A stretch of DNA of 64,000 nucleotides from CAZEVY01 sp964515555 (GCA_964515555.1 CAZEVY010000006.1:52666-116665), one strand, 5' to 3'. Shown: positions 18,779 through 27,721, numbered from the stretch's first letter. The notes: generated from the letters alone by a model not told the origin. Made by a program: numbers and translations.

Positions 18779-20044
18779 GTGACGCGCGCCGAACTGCACG
18801 AGAACCTGATGGTCGCGCTCGACACGCTGCGCAAGAACAAGGTGCGGTCGACCTTGACGGTGCTCGGCATCGTGATCGGCGTGACGTCGGTGATCTCGGT
18901 GGCGGCCATCATCCACGGGCTCAACCGCTATGTGGCGTCGCGCGTCGAGAAGATCGGCTCTCGCTCGTACTTCGTCTCGCGGATGAGCATGACGTTCGGG
19001 CAGATGCAGGAGAAGTACCGCAAGCGCAAATACCTGGAGCACTCTTACGCCAGCGCCTTGCGGGAGGCCTGCCCGTCGCTCGCTAACGTCACCAGCTTCT
19101 CGAGCATCCCTAGCGGGCCGGGCGATCCCGGCAGCGTCAAAACGCCCGACCTCCGATACGGCAACGAGCGCGTGGAGCGGCTCTTTCTGCGCGGCATTGA
19201 GCCGGAATACTTGGACGCGCTGCCGCTGTTCACGATCGCCCAGGGGCGGGCCATCACGCGGGAGGATGTCGAGCACTCGCGCCCGGTGCTGGTGCTCGGC
19301 GACGCCATCGCCGTGTCGCTGTTTCCCAACGTCGATCCGGTGGGGCGCACGGTGCGCCTCGACGGGCGGCCCTACGAGGTGATCGGCGTCTTCGAGCAGG
19401 ATTCCGGCCTGTTCGGCATGCCGGGCGTCGACCAGTTCGTCGCCATACCGCTGTCCGATTTCCGGAAGAATTATCCGGGAATTCGCGAGGTGATGCTGGT
19501 ATTCATGCTGGACGAGCGCGCCGAGCAGGGCAAGGCGCTCAGCGAAGTCACCGACGCGCTGCGGCGTCTCCGCAAGGTGTCGCACAACGCCGAGGACGAC
19601 TTCGAGGTGTTCTCGCCCGACTTTCTGACCACGATGTGGAAGCAGCTCACCGGAGCGATCGCGCTGCTGACCGCGGTCATCAGCTCCGTCGGCCTGCTGA
19701 TCGGCGGTGTGGGCGTGATGAACATCATGCTGATCTCGGTGACCGAGCGAACGGCCGAGATCGGCATTCGTAAGGCGATCGGCGCGCGCAAGTCGGATAT
19801 TCGCGCGCAGTTCCTCATGGAGGCCATCGGGCTGACGGCTCTCGGCGGGGTGATCGGAGTGGCCTGCGGAGCCGGAGTCGCCTTCACCGTGCGGACGCTG
19901 GTCCCGAACATTCCGGCGATGCTGACGGCCTTCTGGGTCGTGGTCGGGGTGGCGGTGTCGGTGGGCACGGGGCTTTTCTTCGGGTACTGGCCGGCGACGC
20001 GCGCCGCGAATCTCGACCCGGTCGTGTGCCTGCGCTATGAATAG
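18779..20044 (+). CDS. MacB-like ABC transporter permease (second subunit)
   Basis: A 421-aa paralogue of the preceding permease: first helix 'TVLGIVIGVTSVISVAAI', periplasmic domain with 'LVLGDAIAVSLFPNVDPVGRTVRLDGRPYEVIGVFE', and C-terminal 'VTERTAEIGIRKAIGARKSDIRAQFLMEA'. The GTG start at 18779 is supported by AAGGAG eight bases upstream, inside the end of the first permease. It overlaps the acetyltransferase gene by eight bases. No ATPase gene adjoins; the nearest ABC ATPase in the window (36978) has its own permease partner. Confidence 0.9.
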   Translation: MTRAELHENLMVALDTLRKNKVRSTLTVLGIVIGVTSVISVAAIIHGLNRYVASRVEKIGSRSYFVSRMSMTFGQMQEKYRKRKYLEHSYASALREACPSLANVTSFSSIPSGPGDPGSVKTPDLRYGNERVERLFLRGIEPEYLDALPLFTIAQGRAITREDVEHSRPVLVLGDAIAVSLFPNVDPVGRTVRLDGRPYEVIGVFEQDSGLFGMPGVDQFVAIPLSDFRKNYPGIREVMLVFMLDERAEQGKALSEVTDALRRLRKVSHNAEDDFEVFSPDFLTTMWKQLTGAIALLTAVISSVGLLIGGVGVMNIMLISVTERTAEIGIRKAIGARKSDIRAQFLMEAIGLTALGGVIGVACGAGVAFTVRTLVPNIPAMLTAFWVVVGVAVSVGTGLFFGYWPATRAANLDPVVCLRYE

Positions 20045-20852
20045 CGCGATTCGCCGGCTCGTCCCGGCCGACCTCGACGACGCCCTGCGCCTGAGCGCCC
20101 TCGCCGGCTGGAACCAGACGCGCGAGGACTGGGCGCGCGTCGTGTCGCTCGAGCCGGACGGATGCTTCGCGATCGGGCAGGCCGGCCGGGTCGTGGCGAC
20201 CGCGACCGTGGTGCTGTTCGGCGAGTTGGCGTGGATCGGCATGGTGCTCACCGACCCGGAGTATCGCGGGCGCGGGTTCGCACGGGAGCTGATGGCGCGG
20301 TCGATCGACTACGCGCGCGCGCGCGGCGCGGCCTGGATCAAGCTGGACGCGACCGACATGGGATATCCGCTCTACCGCGGTATGGGCTTCGCCGACGAGT
20401 GCGCCATCGAGCGCTGGGGCCACGAAGGGGCGGACGCGGCGTCATCGGACGCCGGCCCCTACGAGTCCGACCCGGCCCTCGACCTGGCGGCCTTCGGCGC
20501 GGACCGCGGCCGGATGCTCCGGACGCTCGAAGACGAAGCCGCGGCGGTGCGCGGCGAGGGCTACGCCATGGGGCGCGACGGCGCGCGCGCGGCCTACTTC
20601 GGTCCGTGCGTCGCGCGCAGCGAGGCGGTCGCGAGGCGGCTGCGCGACTGGTTTCTCGACCGCCGCCGCGGGAGGCCCGTCTACTGGGATGTCCTGCCGT
20701 CGAATCAGGGGGCGGTGCGGCTGGCCCGCGAGGCCGGGTTCTCGCCCCTGCGGCGGCTGGTGCGGATGGCGCTCCCGGCGCGGACGCCCGCGCCGCCGTA
20801 CGGTGGCGATAATTCGATGATTTACGCGATCGCGGGGTTTGAATACGGATAA
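20037..20852 (+). CDS. GNAT-family N-acetyltransferase (two-domain)
   Basis: A 271-aa protein. The N-terminal GNAT domain (1-130) has the acetyl-CoA binding loop in 'GMVLTDPEYRGRGFARELM' and a substrate region 'KLDATDMGYPLYRGMGFADE'. The C-terminal half (about 145-270) resembles the second acetyltransferase-like domain (Acetyltransf_18) in similar proteins, ending 'YAIAGFEYG'. The substrate is unknown. The start overlaps the permease stop (ATGAATAG) and the stop abuts the next ATG (TAAATG), so it is co-transcribed with both neighbours. Confidence 0.85.
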   Translation: MNSAIRRLVPADLDDALRLSALAGWNQTREDWARVVSLEPDGCFAIGQAGRVVATATVVLFGELAWIGMVLTDPEYRGRGFARELMARSIDYARARGAAWIKLDATDMGYPLYRGMGFADECAIERWGHEGADAASSDAGPYESDPALDLAAFGADRGRMLRTLEDEAAAVRGEGYAMGRDGARAAYFGPCVARSEAVARRLRDWFLDRRRGRPVYWDVLPSNQGAVRLAREAGFSPLRRLVRMALPARTPAPPYGGDNSMIYAIAGFEYG

Positions 20853-21647
20853 ATGATCAGAAAACACTACATCTGGACGATCCGCGATACCGAGATCGCG
20901 CTCGGCGAGCGCACGCCGGCGCTGGCGATCGTCGAGACCGGCGACGCGGAGCGGGTCTACGCGCGCGCGTTGCGCGCCGAGGCGCAAGGGGCAGGCGCCG
21001 TACTCCTGGTGGGCGAGCTGCGGCCGGAGAACGAGGAAGCCGAGCTGCACAGGCTCGTCCCGGCATTGAAGCGGCTGCGCGGTCATATCGCCGCGCCGCT
21101 CGCGGTGGCGACCAGCCGGGCGGCGGTGGCGGCGCGCGCCTTCGAGCTCGGCGCGCACATCGTCTACGACCGCTGGGCCTTGTCCGCCGATCCGGAGCTG
21201 GCGCGCGTCGTCGCGCAGCACCGCGCCGGCATCGTTCTGGCGCACATGCGCGGTCTGCCGGAGAACTGGGCCAAGCAGGCGCCGGCGCCCGACATTGTCG
21301 CCCGCGTCGTTCAGGACCTCGACGCCGCACGGACGCGCGCGCGGCGCGCGGGCGTCGACGCACACCAGATCGTCTGCGACCCCGGCCTCGGCCTCGGCAA
21401 GCGCAAGGAGGAGAACGCGGTGATTCTCGCGCGGCTCGGCGAGATCGCGGCGACGTTCGCGCCGGTGATGGTGTGCGAGCCGCCGGTGGGCGGCGCGTCG
21501 CGGCCCCTCGCGCCGGGAGCGCTCGCGGCCATGGTGGCGGCGGCGGTGATCGGCGGGGCGCACGCGGTTTGCGTGCACGATGTGGAGGGCGTTGCCGACG
21601 CACTCGCCGAGGCCGACCTCATCGCCTCGTCCGCGGCGGCGGAGTGA
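20853..21647 (+). CDS. Divergent dihydropteroate synthase-like TIM-barrel protein
   Basis: A 264-aa protein whose second half follows dihydropteroate synthase (folate pathway): 'LAHMRGLPENW', 'ARRAGVDAHQIVCDPGLGLGKRKEEN' and a final 'AVCVHDVEG'. The N-terminal asparagine motif of true enzymes (GILNxTPDSF) is absent, the barrel-strand aspartate/asparagine positions read 'VATSRAAV' and 'IVYD', and the SRKS lysine motif is replaced by 'EPPVGGASR'. It could be a paralogue with another substrate or an inactive relative. The ATG immediately follows the acetyltransferase stop. It sits away from folate genes. Confidence 0.6.
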   Translation: MIRKHYIWTIRDTEIALGERTPALAIVETGDAERVYARALRAEAQGAGAVLLVGELRPENEEAELHRLVPALKRLRGHIAAPLAVATSRAAVAARAFELGAHIVYDRWALSADPELARVVAQHRAGIVLAHMRGLPENWAKQAPAPDIVARVVQDLDAARTRARRAGVDAHQIVCDPGLGLGKRKEENAVILARLGEIAATFAPVMVCEPPVGGASRPLAPGALAAMVAAAVIGGAHAVCVHDVEGVADALAEADLIASSAAAE

Positions 21648-21657
21648 ATTCCGCGGA

Positions 21658-21663
21658 TACACT
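21658..21663 (+). promoter_or_regulatory. Putative -10 (TACACT) of the adenylate-forming enzyme gene
   Basis: TACACT is seven bases before ATG 21671; the predicted mRNA has a one-base leader. The DHPS-like gene ends eleven bases upstream, so this would separate the two transcription units. Confidence 0.5.
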
Positions 21664-21670
21664 AGATCCG

Positions 21671-22747
21671 ATGGCTCAGACTCTCACGACCGGCGCCGCT
21701 GCCAGGCAGCGGCTGGACGCCCACGTTCTCGAGATTATCGACTGGCACTTCAACCCCCGGACGGGCGCGCCGTTCTGGCTCGAACGCGCCCGGACGCTGG
21801 ACTTTGACCCGCGGCGCGACATCCGCACCTACGAGGACCTCGACCGCTTCGGCTTCTTCGAGGACGAGTGGCTCCGCGGCGGCCCGCTCCAGCGCTGGAT
21901 TCCGAAGGGCTTCGCCGGGCGGCCCGTCTACGTCTTTGAAACCGGCGGCTCCACCGGCGTTCCCAAGAGCCGCATCAACATCGAGGACTTCCGCGTCGAC
22001 TACGAAATGTTCTCGGCGACGCTGCCCGACGAGCACTTCCCGAAGGGCGCCGACTGGCTGATGCTCGGCCCGACCGGACCGCGCCGCCTGCGCCTCGCCG
22101 TGGAACATCTGGCGCAGTTTCGCGGCGGAATCGCCTTTGCGGTCGACCTCGACCCGCGCTGGGTCGTCAAACTCGTCAGGCGCGGCGACATGGCGATGAT
22201 GGAGCGGTACAAGAACCACGTCATCGACCAGGCGCTCACGGTGCTGCGCGCGCACCCCAACGTGCGCTGCCTGTTCACGACGCCGAAGCTCCTCGAGGCG
22301 CTGGCCGACAAGATCAACCTGCGGCAGGCGGGCATCACCGGCGTCTTCTGCGGCGGCACCGAGATGACGCCGAAGTTTCATCGCAGGGCGGTCGAGGAAC
22401 TGCTCGACGGCGTCTACTTCGCGCCGACGTACGGGAACACGCTCATGGGCCTGGCGACGCACAAGCCGCCGGAGCCCGCCGACGACTGGGCGATCATCTA
22501 CTATCCGCCGTCGCCGCGCGCCATGATCGAGGTGGTGGACCCCAAGCGCCCGGAGCGGGTGGTCGGCTACGGGGAGACGGGCCGCGTGCGGCTGACGACT
22601 TTGACGAAGGAGTTCTTCATGCCGCGCTTCCTCGAGCGCGACGAGTGCGAGCGCCAGCCGCCCTGCGAGCGGTATCCATGGGACGGCGTACGCAACGTGC
22701 GGCCCTTCTCGGGATTCCAGTCGACCGTGGTGGAAGGCGTGTATTGA
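21671..22747 (+). CDS. Short adenylate-forming enzyme, PaaK-like, lacking the C-terminal lid
   Basis: A 358-aa protein of the phenylacetate-CoA-ligase-like AMP-binding family. The ATP loop reads 'VFETGGSTGVPKSR'; 'GITGVFCGGTEMTPKF' and 'FAPTYGNTLMGLA' match the acyl-pocket and A5 regions; 'GYGETGRVRLTTLT' matches A7. It ends soon after, so the ~100-residue C-terminal lid of full ligases is missing. That domain normally completes thioester formation, so the protein may only make acyl-adenylates. Its stop lies inside the TTG start of a glycosyltransferase (TTGA overlap), implying a shared product. The substrate is unknown. Confidence 0.7.
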   Translation: MAQTLTTGAAARQRLDAHVLEIIDWHFNPRTGAPFWLERARTLDFDPRRDIRTYEDLDRFGFFEDEWLRGGPLQRWIPKGFAGRPVYVFETGGSTGVPKSRINIEDFRVDYEMFSATLPDEHFPKGADWLMLGPTGPRRLRLAVEHLAQFRGGIAFAVDLDPRWVVKLVRRGDMAMMERYKNHVIDQALTVLRAHPNVRCLFTTPKLLEALADKINLRQAGITGVFCGGTEMTPKFHRRAVEELLDGVYFAPTYGNTLMGLATHKPPEPADDWAIIYYPPSPRAMIEVVDPKRPERVVGYGETGRVRLTTLTKEFFMPRFLERDECERQPPCERYPWDGVRNVRPFSGFQSTVVEGVY

Positions 22748-24054
22748 GAATCCTCAGCCTCACCGCCGGCGCCGCGTCCATGTACTGCGGCAGTTGTCTG
22801 CACGACAACACACTGGCGGCGGCGCTCCTCGCGGAAGGCCACGACGTCATCCTCCAGCCGCTCTACACGCCGACGCGCACCGACGAGGCCAACGTCAGCC
22901 GCAAGGAGGTCTTCTTCGGCGGCATCAGCGTGTATCTGGAACAGAAGTCGGCGCTGTTCCGTTACACGCCGCGCGCGCTCGACCGCCTGTGGGATAACGC
23001 CGCTGTTATCCGCGCCTTCTCGGGCCGCGGCATCCAGACCGATCCGCGCATGCTCGCCGAGATTACCGTCTCGATCCTGCGCGGAGCGGACGGCTATCAG
23101 CGCAAGGAGATCTCGAAGCTCGTCGACTGGCTCGCCCGCCTTCCCAAGCCCGACATCGCGACGCTGCCGTTTTCGCTGCTGATCGCGCTGGCGAAACCGG
23201 TTCGTGACACCCTCGGGTGTCCCGTCGTGTGCTTCATTCAGGGCGACGAGCTGTTCCTGGAAAACATGCAGGAGCCCTACCGCACAGAGTGCCTGGACCT
23301 GATCCGCGCGCAGGCGCCCACGGTCGACGGCTTCCTGGCGCCGAGCGAAGCCAACGCGCGTTTTCTCTGCGAATACCTGCGGATTCCGGAGTCGCGCATG
23401 CACGTCGCGCCGCTCGGCATTCAGCTCGAAGGTCACGGGATGGTGGAGCGTCCGCAGGGCGGGGCGTTCCGCATCGGCTTCTTCTCGCGGATCGCGCCCG
23501 AGAAAGGATTCCACGTCCTGTGCGACGCCTACCGGCGATTGCGGCAGCGCGAGGGCCTGCCGGCGTCGGTGTTCGAAGCGGCGGGCTATCTCGGCCCCGA
23601 CTACCGCGGCTACTACGAGGAGAATCGCCGCAAGCTCGCCGAGTGGGGACTCGCCGGCGAGTTCCGGTACCACGGCGAGCTGACGCGCGAGGGGAAGATC
23701 CGCTTCCTGCAAAGTCTCGACGTCGCCAGCGTGCCGGCGACTTACGACGAGCCGAAGGGAATCTCGGTCATCGAGGCCATGGCGAACGGCGTACCGGTCG
23801 TGCTCCCGCGCCGGGGGTCGTTTCCGGAACTAATCGAGAAGACCGGCGGCGGCATCCTGGTCGCGCCCGACGATCCCGAGGCGCTCGCCGATGGAATCTA
23901 CCAGATCTGGAGCGACGCGGCGCTGGCGGCGCGATTGAGCCGGCGCGCGCACGAGGGCGTGAGGCGGCACTACGGGTCGGCGGCGATGGCCGCTCGCGCG
24001 ATCGAGGTATTCGAGAAGGTTCGCGCCGGGTCGCTTACGCGCGTCACGGTCTGA
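22744..24054 (+). CDS. GT4-like glycosyltransferase
   Basis: A 436-aa two-Rossmann-fold (GT-B) protein. The N-terminus 'RILSLTAGAASMYCGSCLHDNTLAAAL' is the acceptor-side start. The donor half has 'RIGFFSRIAPEKGFHVL', the EX7E-type motif in 'EPKGISVIEAMANGVPVVLP' and 'GGILVAPDDPEALADGI', as in family 4 glycosyltransferases. It would transfer an activated sugar to an unknown acceptor. The start is TTG 22744: there is no suitable ATG, the family pattern starts exactly there, and it overlaps the previous stop in TTGA. The coupling suggests both enzymes modify the same molecule. Confidence 0.85.
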   Translation: MRILSLTAGAASMYCGSCLHDNTLAAALLAEGHDVILQPLYTPTRTDEANVSRKEVFFGGISVYLEQKSALFRYTPRALDRLWDNAAVIRAFSGRGIQTDPRMLAEITVSILRGADGYQRKEISKLVDWLARLPKPDIATLPFSLLIALAKPVRDTLGCPVVCFIQGDELFLENMQEPYRTECLDLIRAQAPTVDGFLAPSEANARFLCEYLRIPESRMHVAPLGIQLEGHGMVERPQGGAFRIGFFSRIAPEKGFHVLCDAYRRLRQREGLPASVFEAAGYLGPDYRGYYEENRRKLAEWGLAGEFRYHGELTREGKIRFLQSLDVASVPATYDEPKGISVIEAMANGVPVVLPRRGSFPELIEKTGGGILVAPDDPEALADGIYQIWSDAALAARLSRRAHEGVRRHYGSAAMAARAIEVFEKVRAGSLTRVTV

Positions 24055-24066
24055 AGTACAACGGGG

Positions 24067-24579
24067 TCACGGTATCGACTCCAGCTTCCATTCCAGGGAT
24101 ACGGAGTGGACGCCGGCCCGCAGGGGCACACCCGGGCTCGACAGCTTCCAGTTCAAGTCCACGCCACCGGAGGTCGGATTCGGAGCGCTTTGGAAAACGG
24201 TGGTGAATGAACTGGAATTGACCACGCCGTTGAAGCCGGAGCCACCGGTCGCCCCGGCTGCGGTCCAACTCAGGTTGGCAGAGGGGATGGACGGTCCGGA
24301 TGGAGGCGACAGATTCGCCGCCACGGCGCGCACGCTGATCTTCAGCGAGCGTCCCGAGGTTAGCGCCGCTTGTTCGAACCGGATCAACGCCGGGTTGGTC
24401 GACGCTATGGTATCCGTGCTGACGTTGATCACCGTGAAGGACGTGGATGCCGGAACCGTAATGGCGACGGTTTCCTGAGCCGCAAGGCCCCCGGCGGCGA
24501 GCAGCGTCAGCACAAGACCGGCGGAGCGAATCGTCGCCGATCTCCAGTCAGCATCGCGCGCTGGGCGGTCAGAACTCAT
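24067..24579 (-). CDS. Small secreted subunit-like protein 1 of the chaperone-usher-like locus
   Basis: A 170-aa exported protein with an N-terminal signal segment (about 18-34, 'SAGLVLTLLAAGGLAAQ') and a beta-rich, Thr/Ser-rich mature part ('VPASTSFTVINVSTDTI'). The last strand, 'HSVSLEWKLESIP', is shared with the products of 27726-28274 and 28764-29198. No named family is certain; overall it looks like pilin-type DUF4402 or spore-coat-U-like subunits. The ATG at 24579 overlaps the end of the barrel gene by eleven bases; an ATG at 24594 is possible. It is the last gene of the minus-strand unit. Confidence 0.6.
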   Translation of the reverse strand: MSSDRPARDADWRSATIRSAGLVLTLLAAGGLAAQETVAITVPASTSFTVINVSTDTIASTNPALIRFEQAALTSGRSLKISVRAVAANLSPPSGPSIPSANLSWTAAGATGGSGFNGVVNSSSFTTVFQSAPNPTSGGVDLNWKLSSPGVPLRAGVHSVSLEWKLESIP

Positions 24580-26848
24580 CCTGAAGCACGACATTCCTTT
24601 GCTTCCTCCTCACCAGGAATAACGCCTCGCCCTGCCGGTTATCCCAGCTCAGGGTGACCGCCGCAACCGGGGAAGTCAGCGGTTCCAGATCCTTGGGCAA
24701 CTTCTCCACCGGTAGCCGGATGCGGTGCACGCCCGGGCGAAGGCCCTCAAAGGCCGCCAGGCCTTCCGGCGATGTCAAGCTGGCGTGGTCACCCAACACC
24801 AGGGCAATCCCGGCGACACCCTCGCCGCTGTCCCGGCGGCCGTTTCCGTTCTCGTCAATGAACACGGCGACTCCGATCGTCCCCAATACGGCGATCTCGA
24901 AATCGGCGACTTCCCGAGTTTTCCGGGTAACGCGCAGGCGGCGTTCGGCGGTCACCGAAGCCGAGTTCGCCGGCGCCGTCTGCTCGTCCAGACGCAGAGT
25001 GTAGTCTCCGGACGGGACGTGCTCGAAACGGTAGAAGCCTCGCTCGTCGGTCGCCGCCGAATACGGACCGAGCCGGATCACGGTCCGCGGGACCGGACGA
25101 TTCCTGCCGTCCATCACGCGGCCGCCGATCTGTCCGCCGGGAAGCGGCGTCGACACGCTCCAGGCTTTGCGCACCACCAGGCGCAGCATCCTGTCGTCCA
25201 GATTGATGTGCGCCCCTCCCTGATACGGAGGGACGTTGCCGTAATCGACCGAGAACACCAGGTCCTCGCGGATCGACCGGCTGAACCGGACGCGCATCTG
25301 TTCGGGCCTGATCACGTCGGGGACGGCGCACACGAGCTGGAGATCGGTCCGGCGGTCGATTCGCCAGGTGGTGGTCAACTGATTCCAGGTTTCGACCCTG
25401 CCGTCGCGCTGCCAGCGGTTGGCCATCTGGAAATCGGCCGACAGGCGGCGGTTCTTGTAGTAAGTCGCGGTGACGAATCCCTCGTGAAACAACCCGCGAG
25501 ACGTTCTCGGAGCGATTGCGTTGAGCTGGTTCACCACCTGATCGCGAGCCTGATAGCGGAAGCGCAGCCGCAAAGGGCCGGCGGGCGTGCCGAACACGCC
25601 GGCGGCGATCCGTTGGCGGCTCGCTGGACTGACCAGGTCGATGTAGTCGAGCGTTAAGTCCGTGTTTCGCCAGGTATTGAATCGCACCGAGGCGTTGCGA
25701 ACGTCGGTGCGGTTGTCGCCGGCGCCGTTCCGCGCCGTGCGGGCCTGGATGGCGACGCGATTGAGAAACGAATAGCTGAGCGAGGCGCCGTGACTTTTTC
25801 CGTCGGTGGAATTCGCGTCGCGATAAAAGCCGTGCAACAAGAGATCGGAAATCTGAACGGACGACTTTAGAAAATAGGATGAATCGGTGCTCGCTTCGCC
25901 GCCGATCATCCATTTCCCGGCGATCGTGTACTCGTCCATCAACGACAGCACGGTGTTCTCCCGGCCGTTCCGGCGGCTGGGCGTGTAGAGGGAAACGACC
26001 GGACTATGATTCCGCCCGATCTGCCGCGAATACCGGACCCCGCGCGCCAGGCCCCAGATCTCGCTGAAGAGATCGCCGCCCGACAGCGACCAGGTCCGGT
26101 CGGGAGAAGCCAGCGAGATGCGCCCGCTCAGCGGCATGATGCCCTCCGGTCCCTGGGTGACCAGGGTGTTGCCGCTCAGCGCCAGGCCGTAAAAGAGCCC
26201 CGAAGCGCTGGCCTCGGTTCCCCAGTCGCGGCCCAGCAGGTAGCCTTGCGACACGTCCACTCGCATGACCTCGGCATCCTTCGGCGGCGACGTGCTGGGC
26301 GCCTTGGCGCGCTGTATTTCCGACGGCGCGAGGACCTGGCTGGCCGCTTTTTGAGAGCCGCTCTTCGGCAGCACGAAGCCGTTCCACCCCTCGGGCACGG
26401 GCTCGTTGAGCGACACAGCCGTGCCGGGTGCTCCGGCTTGCGCAGCCGCCGCGAACCGAACCGTGCGCTGCCTCAAGTCGACGAGGGCGGTGGATCCTAG
26501 GACGGCCGCCACCGATTCCACCGGCAGGTAGACAGCCGCCGCGTCCACCTGCAACCGGGAGGGAAGCGAAATGACGCGGCCGCCAGATTCGAGCGTCATG
26601 GCGCCATCCTGGCCTCGCCATTGCTGGCCGGCGGGATCGATCAACACCAGATGCCTCGCTTCGACGCGCACCTGAATGCCGAGATGCGGCGCGCAACGCG
26701 TGACGTTGATCAGGACTTCCCTCCCCAGCGTGCGCGGAGCGGCCTCGGTGGTCATTTCCGTGTCGCCGGCGAACACCCGCCACCGTTCGGCTGCAGGAAG
26801 GACAGAAGTCAGGACCAGGGTCGCAAGGAGGCGGGCATAGGGGAGCAT
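24569..26848 (-). CDS. Usher-like outer-membrane beta-barrel with copper-amine-oxidase-N-like and SdrB-like domains
   Basis: A 759-aa exported protein. After a signal peptide (1-20) comes a domain like the copper amine oxidase N-terminal repeat ('EVLINVTRCAPHLGIQVRVEARHLVLID', 'VYLPVESVAAVLGS', to ~140). A region of ~350 residues (about 190-540) is rich in short alternating strands typical of an outer-membrane barrel. Two Ig-like modules follow: a carboxypeptidase-regulatory-like one ('GGRVMDGRNRPVPRTVIRL') and an SdrD-B-like one ('FIDENGNGRRDSGEGVAGI'). Barrel plus two C-terminal Ig-like domains, next to a chaperone-like and subunit-like genes, parallels fimbrial ushers, though no PapC signature is visible. 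It starts six bases after the chaperone-like gene's stop. Confidence 0.6.
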   Translation of the reverse strand: MLPYARLLATLVLTSVLPAAERWRVFAGDTEMTTEAAPRTLGREVLINVTRCAPHLGIQVRVEARHLVLIDPAGQQWRGQDGAMTLESGGRVISLPSRLQVDAAAVYLPVESVAAVLGSTALVDLRQRTVRFAAAAQAGAPGTAVSLNEPVPEGWNGFVLPKSGSQKAASQVLAPSEIQRAKAPSTSPPKDAEVMRVDVSQGYLLGRDWGTEASASGLFYGLALSGNTLVTQGPEGIMPLSGRISLASPDRTWSLSGGDLFSEIWGLARGVRYSRQIGRNHSPVVSLYTPSRRNGRENTVLSLMDEYTIAGKWMIGGEASTDSSYFLKSSVQISDLLLHGFYRDANSTDGKSHGASLSYSFLNRVAIQARTARNGAGDNRTDVRNASVRFNTWRNTDLTLDYIDLVSPASRQRIAAGVFGTPAGPLRLRFRYQARDQVVNQLNAIAPRTSRGLFHEGFVTATYYKNRRLSADFQMANRWQRDGRVETWNQLTTTWRIDRRTDLQLVCAVPDVIRPEQMRVRFSRSIREDLVFSVDYGNVPPYQGGAHINLDDRMLRLVVRKAWSVSTPLPGGQIGGRVMDGRNRPVPRTVIRLGPYSAATDERGFYRFEHVPSGDYTLRLDEQTAPANSASVTAERRLRVTRKTREVADFEIAVLGTIGVAVFIDENGNGRRDSGEGVAGIALVLGDHASLTSPEGLAAFEGLRPGVHRIRLPVEKLPKDLEPLTSPVAAVTLSWDNRQGEALFLVRRKQRNVVLQDEF

Positions 26849-26854
26849 GGCGAC

Positions 26855-27721
26855 CTATCGTGCAATCTCCAACTCCCGCTGCACTCCGATGTAATGATCC
26901 AGGCCAATGTCGAGAATCACCCGCACCACGTAACGGCCGGCGGGAAGGGCATCCCCGGCCGGCAGCTGGGTCTTCAGCACCACGAATCGTTCCGGTTCGG
27001 TCAACGCCGTGCGCCGCGCGATCACTGCGCTTGCAACCGGCTTCCGTTCACCGGGCTTCAGGAACTCCACCCAGCCTTCAATGCCCAGGGGACAGTTGCC
27101 CCGGTTCTCCACCCGGAGATGAATCTCCTTTTCCGCGACGTTGACGGACGCGATCCTGGCCCGTCGCTCCACCGGCTCGACGTACAGGAAGATCCCGACT
27201 GAGATCGACGCCAGGAAATTGAGCCGGACGACTTCCTCCTCGGCCGACAGCGCGCCCGGTAACTGGTCGATGGTGAGCACGCACCAATACCCGCCCGGTT
27301 CCACGGCCGCTGGCACGGAAATCGATATTCGCGGCTCCAGTACGCCGCCGGGCTCGATGGTCGTCTCCGTCGGCGTCCAGGCAACCCACTCGCTGCACGA
27401 CCGGGTGAGCGTTCCTGGCTTCGCATAATGCGACTGACTCCCGTCGTCGCTGCTCCACCAGTCCTGGACGTGGATCCGAAAGCTGGTTTGCTTCTTCTCG
27501 GAAGCCAGGTTCAGGCGAAACGACTTGTCAACCCGCTGACCGGGCAGGACCTGGAGCCGCAGGGACTCCAGCGACCCGGTGAAACTCAGACCCTGGGCCT
27601 CCGCCCGGTGCAGAACGCATGGAAACAGCAGCGCCGCGAGCACCATGCCGCGCCCCATCGGGACGATGCGCAGCATGGTGTCGCGGACCAGGGACCGCCT
27701 GGCTGTGGCCGGCGCTGCCAT
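26855..27721 (-). CDS. Periplasmic chaperone-like protein with two Ig-like domains
   Basis: An exported protein of up to 288 aa. The first Ig-like domain (about 45-185) has the pattern of PapD/DUF916-type domains: 'LQVLPGQRVDKSFRLNLASE', 'VQDWWSSDDG', 'SEWVAWTPTETTIEPGG' and 'VPAAVEPGGYWCVLTID'. The second (about 195-288) contains 'IASVNVAEKEIHLRVENRGN' and ends 'QRELEIAR'. Such proteins cap or hold surface subunits in the periplasm. ATG 27721, five bases after the upstream stop, gives a long 42-residue leader. ATG 27676 would give a more usual 27-residue signal peptide; neither has a strong ribosome binding site. Confidence 0.6.
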   Translation of the reverse strand: MAAPATARRSLVRDTMLRIVPMGRGMVLAALLFPCVLHRAEAQGLSFTGSLESLRLQVLPGQRVDKSFRLNLASEKKQTSFRIHVQDWWSSDDGSQSHYAKPGTLTRSCSEWVAWTPTETTIEPGGVLEPRISISVPAAVEPGGYWCVLTIDQLPGALSAEEEVVRLNFLASISVGIFLYVEPVERRARIASVNVAEKEIHLRVENRGNCPLGIEGWVEFLKPGERKPVASAVIARRTALTEPERFVVLKTQLPAGDALPAGRYVVRVILDIGLDHYIGVQRELEIAR

